Source of the DNA: Octadecabacter sp.
GTDB lineage: Bacteria; Pseudomonadota; Alphaproteobacteria; Rhodobacterales; Rhodobacteraceae
Direction: 5' to 3'
Assembly (NCBI GenBank): GCA_003533975.1
Contig: DQCL01000039.1
Span: 1,908 to 20,421, forward strand
DNA length: 18,514 nucleotides
In this document: one piece after another, positions 7,489-13,380 of the stretch
Position numbering within the stretch: position 1 is the first letter of the stretch
Layout of the letters: each line of letters begins with the position of its first letter
Notes under the pieces: generated by a model
Databases searched by the model: none
Seen by the model: only the letters and a program-made list of their open reading frames with translations
What the model was told of the DNA's origin: nothing
Program-made: the position numbers and the translations under genes

Positions 7489-10400
7489 TCGGCACGCACT
7501 ACGATGAAGGCAATCAGTTCAAAATCCTCAAGCCCCGCAATCGTTTGCGTCAGCGCGGTGGTGTGCCCGCCCGAGAACAAGCTGTCGATGTCGCGTTCTT
7601 CCTTCACCTCGATCATCGACCGGATCGCGTCATTTAGCAGGTCGGAATAGGCGCCCATGTTGCGCCCGTCCTGCGTTTCGGCATTGAAGGCTGCGCAAAG
7701 TTCGCGAAACGGATTAGTATTTCCCTTGCAGCCCGTGCGGATCAGGTCGAGCAACCGTTTGACCTGTGTTTGGTCCGCCACGATCTGTCCGTCCTCGCCG
7801 ATGTAGATGAGGTAATAGGGATGCAGGCGGTTTTGCTGGCCAACGTTAACACTGTCATGGATGTTGCGCAGCGCAAAGATTACCCCAGGCACAAGCCCGC
7901 GTTGCGGATCGGCAGGAACAACGGTGTGCAGCCCGTGCGGCATTCGCGGCAGGTCATCGTGGGTTTTCAGGTAGTTCAGCAGGTCCATCCGGAAGTCGTT
8001 CAGCCCCAGATCGGTAATCGAAATGCCGGTTTTGACGTCCTCCAGCTCGATCACCTCATCCTGAAGCCGCTGAAGCTGATCCTTGCGATAGGCGACGTCC
8101 GAGCTTTTGGAAGTCAGCACGTTGTCTTCACCGGTGCCCGCCATATCGACGATGTGCATCCGATTTTCGACCCGCTCCTTGAGGTTGATGTATTCATCTA
8201 GACTGATGTCGGGCCAGTAGTTTGACAGCTGGATCTGCGTGTTAGGCGAGCCGATCCTGTCAATCCGGCCGAACCGCTGGACAATGCGCACCGGGTTCCA
8301 GTGAATGTCATAATTTATGAGGTAGTCGCAGTCCTGAAGGTTCTGCCCTTCCGAAATGCAATCGGTGCCGATGAGAATGTCCAGCTCTGCCGGATCGTCG
8401 GGCATGATCTTATCCTTCTCCTTTGCGCGCGGCGCAAAGAGGGTCAGGACAGATTGGAAGTCATACGTTTTCTTTAGGGTCGTTCTGGGGCCACCCGAGC
8501 CGGTGACAATTCCAGTATGGATGTTCTGGGCTTCGGCGAAATGTGGAGCAAGTTGGGCGAAAAGGTAGTTGGCTGTATCCGCAAAGGCTGTGAAAACGAC
8601 GACTTTACGGTTACCATCATTCAACGGCTTGGCCATCTTACCTTCGATTTCGGCGATCAGGTGCTGAAGCTTAGCGTCATCTGAGGGCTTTACGCGCTCC
8701 ATTTCTCCGATCAAACCGTCGATAATGGTCTTGTCGGCAGCCAGTTCGTGTTTCCACGCTTTGATATCCATGTCCGCCAGACCAATCTTGATCTTCTTGC
8801 CAACAGAGAAGTCTGCGAAATCGTCGTCTTCCTCGGCGGCGTTTTCGAAGTCGACATCCAAATCATTGACCAGTCCGTCACCTCCAGAAGCTTCAAATCG
8901 ATTTATAGCCTCCAAAGTCCGTCCGATATTTCCGGAAAGGGCACCAAGGGTCTTGCGGAAAGCGTAGACCGAACTTTCCAGGCGTTTGAGCAAGTTGGTC
9001 GTCATCAAAGCCTGCAGACTTTTCTCGCGGTCTGCCTGCTTCAGCGTGCCTTTGCCACCTTCGGTTTTCGTATCGTAAAGGTCTTCATATTTCTTCAACC
9101 TGCTGGGCTGAATGTAGTTGACCGGCGCATAGACAGCCATCTTAAGCGCGCTTAGCTGCGCAAAAATGTCGTTGAACCCGATCACATCCGGTCGATGGGT
9201 GATGGGTAGGTGGTGAGACAGAGGTTTTAGCCGCGTCGGAAAAGTTCCAATGTCAGCGGTATCGTAAAAGGTCTCAATGTGTTTGCGAGAACGAGCGATT
9301 GTTACGGCGTCCAACAGTTCAAAGAAGTCGAAATCGAGCGCCCGGAGGATCGACGCCGGCGTTCGTTGCTCCGGAGCCAAATCTGACCACACATTGAATG
9401 CCGCCTGAGCGCGGCGGAAAATCTCCTCTACGCTCGTCTTGGTCTTGAGGTTCTTGCTGAGCGCGTCTGAATGCCCTTCATAGGCCAAGGCTAACTGGTT
9501 TCTCAGGTCTGTAAAACGGTTATTCACTGGGGTGGCCGACAGCATCAGAACTTTGGTTTTCACTCCTGCCTTGATGACTTGTTCCATCAGCCGCTGATAA
9601 CGGGTTTCCCTATCTTTATAGACATCGTTGTTCCGGAAGTTGTGGGATTCATCGATGACAACAAGATCGTAGTTCCCCCAATTCACACGATCAAGGCGCA
9701 TCCCAAAGGACTCGCCAGACGTCCGTGACAAGTCGGTGTGAGACAGGACATCATAGCGAAACCGGTCCTTCGCAAAAATGTTGGTGGTCAGGTTCGCATT
9801 GTAGTTCCGCCAGTTGTCCGCGAGCTTCTTGGGGCACAGGACAAGCACGTCCTTGTTGCGTAGCTCGTAATATTTGACGACCGCAAGGGCAGTAAAAGTT
9901 TTACCAAGCCCTACACTGTCCGCAAGAATGCAGCCATTGTAGGTCTCAAGCTTGTTGATGATACCAACAGCGGCGTCTCGTTGGTAGTTGAAGAGCTTAT
10001 TCCAGACCAAGCTTTCCTGATATCCGGTGCGGTCTTTCGGCAGGACGTCCTCATCGATCTCGTTCAGAAAGTCGCTGAACAAGTTGAAGAGGATCATGAA
10101 GTAGACCCGTTCGGCGGGGTTTTCCTGATAAACTGCTTCGATATGCTCAAGCACTTCGTCCGTGACGTCCTTGACCTTCTCTTCGTCGCCCCAGATCTGA
10201 TCAAAAAGGCTGAGATATGTCTGCGCGAACTGCGGCTCATCCATCACTTGGGTATAGTTAGAAATCGCATCACCTTGCTGATACCCGAGGTCCACAGCCG
10301 TGAATCCGGACAAGGGCATATAGGCAACCCCGTTCTCCTGTCTGTCCACATGAGCAAACTGTTGCATTGGTGCAGGTGTCGAATTGGACTTGAAGTTAGC

Positions 10401-10745
10401 CTTGCGGCGAATCCAGCTTGCGCACTCTCTCGCGACGGCGCGTTGGGTCATTTGATTGCGAAGCTGAATTTCAAATTCACTGCCAGACAAGGCACTGGAT
10501 GCCCCCGCTTTCGGGATAAAGAATTCGCGTTTTTCTTTCTTGATTTTATCGATCGCACCACTGGGCAGAAATGACGGGGACGTGAAAATGAACTCGAATT
10601 CAGCCAGCTTTTCCAATTCTGTCTTCAAGACTTCAAAGGCATAGATCGAAAAGCACCCTGCAGCCACACGCAACTTGGCCCCCTGGGAGAGCTCTTGCTT
10701 CAAGTCGTCGCCAAGAAGAGTGGTCTTGTTATCGATGATCCGCAA
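7485..10745 (-). CDS. SF2/SNF2-type helicase with degenerate PLD-like N-terminus
   Basis: This large motor protein is the first gene of the defence operon. I chose the TTG at 10745 (1086 residues, starting MRIIDNKTTLLGDD) because GGAGAGG sits 7 bases upstream. The longer frame from a GTG at 10784 would bury that ribosome site and lacks its own. Residues about 1-160 resemble the phospholipase-D-like domain of 'helicase-related' proteins, but no HKD motif is visible, so that domain is probably non-catalytic. Helicase motifs in TTG numbering: DSVGLGKT at 276-283, DESH at 365-368, SATP at 403-406, and a C-terminal lobe with GTDCISEGQNLQ followed by QRFGRIDRIGS. An acidic linker (AAEEDDDFADF) splits the second lobe. 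Such proteins translocate on double-stranded DNA; here it probably acts as an extra motor alongside Mod and Res. Confidence 0.93.
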   Translation of the reverse strand: MRIIDNKTTLLGDDLKQELSQGAKLRVAAGCFSIYAFEVLKTELEKLAEFEFIFTSPSFLPSGAIDKIKKEKREFFIPKAGASSALSGSEFEIQLRNQMTQRAVARECASWIRRKANFKSNSTPAPMQQFAHVDRQENGVAYMPLSGFTAVDLGYQQGDAISNYTQVMDEPQFAQTYLSLFDQIWGDEEKVKDVTDEVLEHIEAVYQENPAERVYFMILFNLFSDFLNEIDEDVLPKDRTGYQESLVWNKLFNYQRDAAVGIINKLETYNGCILADSVGLGKTFTALAVVKYYELRNKDVLVLCPKKLADNWRNYNANLTTNIFAKDRFRYDVLSHTDLSRTSGESFGMRLDRVNWGNYDLVVIDESHNFRNNDVYKDRETRYQRLMEQVIKAGVKTKVLMLSATPVNNRFTDLRNQLALAYEGHSDALSKNLKTKTSVEEIFRRAQAAFNVWSDLAPEQRTPASILRALDFDFFELLDAVTIARSRKHIETFYDTADIGTFPTRLKPLSHHLPITHRPDVIGFNDIFAQLSALKMAVYAPVNYIQPSRLKKYEDLYDTKTEGGKGTLKQADREKSLQALMTTNLLKRLESSVYAFRKTLGALSGNIGRTLEAINRFEASGGDGLVNDLDVDFENAAEEDDDFADFSVGKKIKIGLADMDIKAWKHELAADKTIIDGLIGEMERVKPSDDAKLQHLIAEIEGKMAKPLNDGNRKVVVFTAFADTANYLFAQLAPHFAEAQNIHTGIVTGSGGPRTTLKKTYDFQSVLTLFAPRAKEKDKIMPDDPAELDILIGTDCISEGQNLQDCDYLINYDIHWNPVRIVQRFGRIDRIGSPNTQIQLSNYWPDISLDEYINLKERVENRMHIVDMAGTGEDNVLTSKSSDVAYRKDQLQRLQDEVIELEDVKTGISITDLGLNDFRMDLLNYLKTHDDLPRMPHGLHTVVPADPQRGLVPGVIFALRNIHDSVNVGQQNRLHPYYLIYIGEDGQIVADQTQVKRLLDLIRTGCKGNTNPFRELCAAFNAETQDGRNMGAYSDLLNDAIRSMIEVKEERDIDSLFSGGHTTALTQTIAGLEDFELIAFIVVRAE

Positions 10746-10752
10746 GTTCAAG

Positions 10753-10759
10753 CCTCTCC
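10753..10759 (-). promoter_or_regulatory. Ribosome binding site deciding a TTG start for the helicase
   Basis: GGAGAGG on the minus strand, 7 bases from the TTG at 10745. The alternative GTG at 10784 has only a poor AGGTCC-like sequence upstream. The next residues (RIIDNKTTLLGDD) match how I recall family members beginning, which supports the downstream start. Confidence 0.65.
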
Positions 10760-10828
10760 AACAGATTTTTTTGCTTTCACACACCTTATCGTGAGGACCT
10801 GAATGTGCAACGACTACAAGAGGTCATG

Positions 10829-11010
10829 TGACGTGCTCCCCTGAAAAGCCCGCGTTTTGAAGTTAGCCTGTTCTCCAAACGAGGAGACAGAAGATGCGGA
10901 AACGGTTTTTCCGCGAAGAACAGATCATTGGCAAGCTTCGAGGCTATGGGAGGTTCCAAACGCCCGGTCATGGCGGCGCCAAAACCCATCCCCATCACAT
11001 ATCTGCATAA
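10829..11010 (+). pseudogene. Remnant of an IS3-family insertion sequence: left end and first codons of orfA
   Basis: The plus strand has an end-like sequence, TGACGTGCTCCCCTGAAAAG, at 10829-10848. It is followed by a leader containing GAGGAGACAG and an ATG at 10894. The frame reads MRKRFFREEQIIGKLRGYG, the canonical opening of IS3-family OrfA (KRFTEEQIIG...LRE), then degenerates into unrelated residues and a stop at 11008-11010. No remaining orfA helix-turn-helix, orfB or right end is visible. This is therefore a truncated scar, not a functional element. It lies about 85 bases upstream of the helicase start, so insertion and decay occurred right at the head of the defence operon and may have altered its promoter. 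Confidence 0.7.
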
Positions 11011-11040
11011 ACTCTAGGACTTCTACTTCCCCATGAGCCC

Positions 11041-11061
11041 ACCCGATGGCTCCCATCGGGT
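11041..11061. repeat. Perfect 9-bp hairpin
   Basis: Arms ACCCGATGG and CCATCGGGT with loop CTC. It would form a stable stem in RNA of either strand. There is no adjacent U tract, so it is not a standard intrinsic terminator. Confidence 0.6.
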
Positions 11062-11093
11062 TGTGTAGCCATTCCTTGCCGAGGGTTCCTCTC

Positions 11094-11141
11094 TAGCTAT
11101 ATGCGTATGTAGCTGTTTGTGTATGTGGCTATCTGGGGGAG
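11094..11141. repeat. Three imperfect 16-bp tandem repeats
   Basis: Units TAGCTATATGCGTATG, TAGCTGTTTGTGTATG and TGGCTATCTGGGGGAG lie head to tail. Units 1 and 2 match at 13 of 16 positions; unit 3 matches unit 1 at 10 of 16. They could be relics of iterons or of protein-binding sites, or slippage products. Confidence 0.45.
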
Positions 11142-11747
11142 AGGGTGTGGATGGCTATCCGATCCCCCTTTGGAATTCTCTTGTGTTGCTTTGGCCTGCG
11201 ACTTCCTTGAGGTTTTTATATTCAACCAGTCGGGCGCGACGCTTCATCCTTCCCAAGGGAATGCGTTTGAGGATTGCTTTTGGGCACTCAACATAATCGG
11301 CGTGATGAAGCCGTTGGATGCTATGATGGTTGGACGGTCGGCGAATGCCCTGCATGAATGGCATTCCAGGTGCCACCAGGAACGAAGAGCCTCTTTTCGC
11401 CGCGTTAGCCACGACGTTCATGCTTGGGAGCCCGCCAGCATGCACCAGCGGGATCGATATCATTTTCATTTTCATTTGCATTTAGCGCTCAGAAACTAAC
11501 TTCTTCCACAAAGTCAGTTGCTATGCGCAGCAAGGCCGCAGACGGAGCCCCAGTCAGCACAGTTAGGTAGCCCGTGATACTGGCATCATGGATGCGCTAT
11601 CATTTTGCCACCCTCAAACAAATTCGAAATGCGAAAGCCCGGGAGTAACATTTTCGGCGGCGACGTTTTCAGATTCAAACAGATCGATCAGCACAATTTA
11701 CGGATCAAGCTGAACCAGTGACGGAAGTGTGGTGATTGATATCTGTG

Positions 11748-12368
11748 TTACGCTGCCAACACCGTCTTGACGTGTTCGTGGAGCATCCCCAACATGAATT
11801 TGGCCTTGCTCAGATCCTCTTTTTCACGCTCCCGCTTCCGCTTGGCCAAGCTCGAGATTGATGCATCTACTTTGCCAGCATACGAAACATAGATAACGCC
11901 GTTCAAGCGGCACCACTCACCTTCGGCATATTCGCCCGAAAAGTATGAATCTGTTGAAATAGTCGCGCAACAATCAGCGACAGCCTTGATTGGTTCGAAC
12001 CCCATTGTTTCCAGCACTTCGAAAGCTTTTACCTTTGCTTCCATCCACCGGCCATAGGCGATGAGAAAATGAGAAAGTTCACTCATGTTCCACACGGCGT
12101 CTTCATCTTCGCAGAACTCGTTGGCGAGATACATCGGCACTTCGACGCCATTATCACTGAGATTTCCTGCAAAGCTGTCAAGGCAGTCATGACCGTCAGG
12201 AAGGGCCATAAAGCCACTGAAGTTGATAGCGCGCTGTTTTGTGTTAGTATCAGTCATGTTGTGATCCTTGGATTTGGTTTCAGGGTTTTCAGTTACGGGA
12301 TGCGATGTGGTGCGGTCGCCAAACTCAGCCACGTCGCATTTCTCGTTTGGTGGATTGTGTTTTTTCAC
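11748..12368 (-). CDS. Unidentified protein, second gene of a two-gene operon
   Basis: I do not recognise this protein. The longest form (206 residues) starts at a GTG at 12368 with AAAGGAG 5 bases upstream. An ATG at 12257 (MTDTNTKQRAINFSGF) also has an AAGGA site upstream, so the first 37 polar, Pro/Asn-rich residues may be a leader, an upstream start or an alternative isoform. The core is acidic, has several cysteines (including the CDCCATIS-like DCCAT segment), and ends in a very basic, coiled-coil-like KRKREREKEDLSKAK segment. No membrane segment or signal peptide is visible. It begins 25 bases after the stop of the upstream gene and so probably shares its GGTAAC-box promoter. Confidence 0.65.
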   Translation of the reverse strand: MKKHNPPNEKCDVAEFGDRTTSHPVTENPETKSKDHNMTDTNTKQRAINFSGFMALPDGHDCLDSFAGNLSDNGVEVPMYLANEFCEDEDAVWNMSELSHFLIAYGRWMEAKVKAFEVLETMGFEPIKAVADCCATISTDSYFSGEYAEGEWCRLNGVIYVSYAGKVDASISSLAKRKREREKEDLSKAKFMLGMLHEHVKTVLAA

Positions 12369-12393
12369 GTTTGCTCCTTTCTGTTGATGACGC

Positions 12394-12912
12394 CTAGACG
12401 TCCGTCACTTTCCACTGCGGGAAAGATCTGCGGACCTGCTTATCAAGCTGGTCCAGCATCTTGTTGAGCTTCACGGCCTCGCTCATTGCCATTGCTCGGT
12501 CTGTCGTATCTGAGTTTTCCAGTTCGGAAAGGCGCGCTACGATCTCCTGCCGTTTGTAGCTATTGACAGATGTCGCTAGCAGCAGCGCAACGTCTTGCAA
12601 TATGCTGATCGTCACCTCAGCACGGCCAAGTGCTCCCTTAGCCTCTCCGAACATATCACCCTCGCCGTGGCATTCCCGATCAATCACGAATGCCTCCGGG
12701 TCGCGCTCATCTTCAAAGGCTGGCAATTCAAAACCAGCGAGCGAGGAATAATTGATGAGTTCATCAATTTCATTGTTGTGCTGTGCCCATTCGGAAAATG
12801 GAGTGCGGAAAAGACCAGCAGCAGCATCTCCGCCCTTATGTCGTTCGTCCTTCGCCTTTTCTTTTTGACGTTCACGATACGCTTTCTGCTTTTCCGCAGG
12901 AGTAAGTGCCAT
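12394..12912 (-). CDS. Unidentified small protein with basic N-terminal helix, first gene of operon
   Basis: The protein has 172 residues and begins MALTPAEKQKAYRERQKEK, a highly charged amphipathic opening often seen in small plasmid and phage proteins of alphaproteobacteria. The ATG at 12912 is chosen because GAGGAG lies 7 bases upstream; the in-frame TTG at 12927 would place that site inside the gene. The middle is acidic, and the C-terminal half (about 95-165) is predicted helical and rich in leucine. The basic N-terminus could bind nucleic acid, and the perfect operator just upstream makes autoregulation conceivable, but there is no recognisable helix-turn-helix or ribbon-helix-helix. 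Function is unknown. Confidence 0.75.
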   Translation of the reverse strand: MALTPAEKQKAYRERQKEKAKDERHKGGDAAAGLFRTPFSEWAQHNNEIDELINYSSLAGFELPAFEDERDPEAFVIDRECHGEGDMFGEAKGALGRAEVTISILQDVALLLATSVNSYKRQEIVARLSELENSDTTDRAMAMSEAVKLNKMLDQLDKQVRRSFPQWKVTDV

Positions 12913-12919
12913 GAGTAGG

Positions 12920-12925
12920 CTCCTC
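12920..12925 (-). promoter_or_regulatory. Shine-Dalgarno GAGGAG fixing the start at 12912
   Basis: GAGGAG on the minus strand with a 7-base spacer to ATG 12912. It is the strongest ribosome site in the middle region. Confidence 0.7.
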
Positions 12926-12936
12926 AATTGCTATTT

Positions 12937-12978
12937 CACAGGTAACGGTAACTATATAGCAAGTTACCGTTACCTGTG
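12937..12978. promoter_or_regulatory. Operator: perfect 17-bp inverted repeat made of four GGTAAC boxes
   Basis: The left arm CACAGGTAACGGTAACT (12937-12953) and right arm AGTTACCGTTACCTGTG (12962-12978) are exact reverse complements around an 8-base centre. Each arm contains two tandem GGTAAC hexamers (12941-12946, 12947-12952; and on the other strand 12963-12968, 12969-12974). It overlaps the spacer and the -10 box of the promoter described separately, so a bound protein would block RNA polymerase. The repeat is seen directly; its role as a repressor site is inference. The binding protein is not identified. Confidence 0.85.
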
Positions 12979-12982
12979 TCAA
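12953..12982 (-). promoter_or_regulatory. Sigma-70-type promoter TTGACA-18-TATATA
   Basis: On the minus strand a consensus -35 TTGACA (12982-12977) is followed after 18 bases by TATATA (12958-12953). Transcription would start near 12945, leaving a leader of about 33 bases before the ATG at 12912 with a good ribosome site. This is the best promoter in the window. Confidence 0.75.
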
Positions 12983-12985
12983 CAA

Positions 12986-13380
12986 CTCTCTGCGTCGTTC
13001 ATCAAAGCTCCGGGGCGGACGCTTCCAACCTTGTCCAAAATGCGCAATCCTGTGCCCGCTCAATGTTTTTCAAAGATGCAACTTCAGGCTTGTCGGGGGC
13101 TTACTGGCGGCGTTGGCTAATAAAAACGATAGGTGACAGAACAGTAGGCAGACATGCTTCGTCTATCTGCCTGGGCCGCCTACCCTTGGGCGTGTCGGAC
13201 TGCCCTCATCGGGACATTCAGCCATTCCTTGTCCTAGGGCAGAAACGACCATAGCGGAGGCTGCATCATGTGTTATGGCCACTTCTGCTATGAAGTATTC
13301 TCCTTTATTGGGTCAGAAACTTGGACAAGGATAACTCACACTAACAAGCCTGCGACAAACTTGGTGCAGCTCAGTTGTGC
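12986..13380. other. Intergenic stretch without a supported gene
   Basis: It lies between the operator region and the 3' end of the membrane/nuclease gene. Open frames here are short, lack ribosome sites and have cysteine/serine-rich compositions typical of chance translation. A 7-bp inverted repeat with a 13-base loop (AGGCAGA/TCTGCCT, 13146-13172) is the only structure seen, and there is no terminator-like T-run. Confidence 0.5.

Larger units (their letters stand above)
11011..11747. other. Gene-poor stretch between the IS remnant and the two-gene operon
   Basis: No convincing coding region. It holds a 9-bp hairpin at 11041-11061 (arms ACCCGATGG/CCATCGGGT, 3-base loop, no following T-run on either strand) and a set of imperfect 16-bp tandem repeats at 11094-11141. 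Two mutually antisense open frames of about 110-125 codons occupy 11119-11499; neither has a ribosome site or recognisable motif. The minus one (11481-11155) has more protein-like composition in its second half and could be a decayed gene fragment. Confidence 0.5.

Noticed and set aside
10785..10828. Possible TTGCAC-16-TAAGGT promoter for the helicase operon
   Set aside because: Poor match to consensus in both boxes; not strong enough to list as a feature.
11119..11499. Plus-strand 126-codon and minus-strand 108-codon open frames over the same DNA
   Set aside because: They exclude each other and neither has a ribosome site or family motif. The minus one is kept only as a possible fragment in the gene-poor entry.
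13146..13172. AGGCAGA/TCTGCCT inverted repeat
   Set aside because: Only 7 bp with a 13-base loop and no T-run; likely chance, so not called a terminator.
13305..13340. Sequence around GGGTCAGAAACTTGGACAAG that looked like an insertion-sequence end
   Set aside because: No matching second end or transposase fragment could be found nearby.
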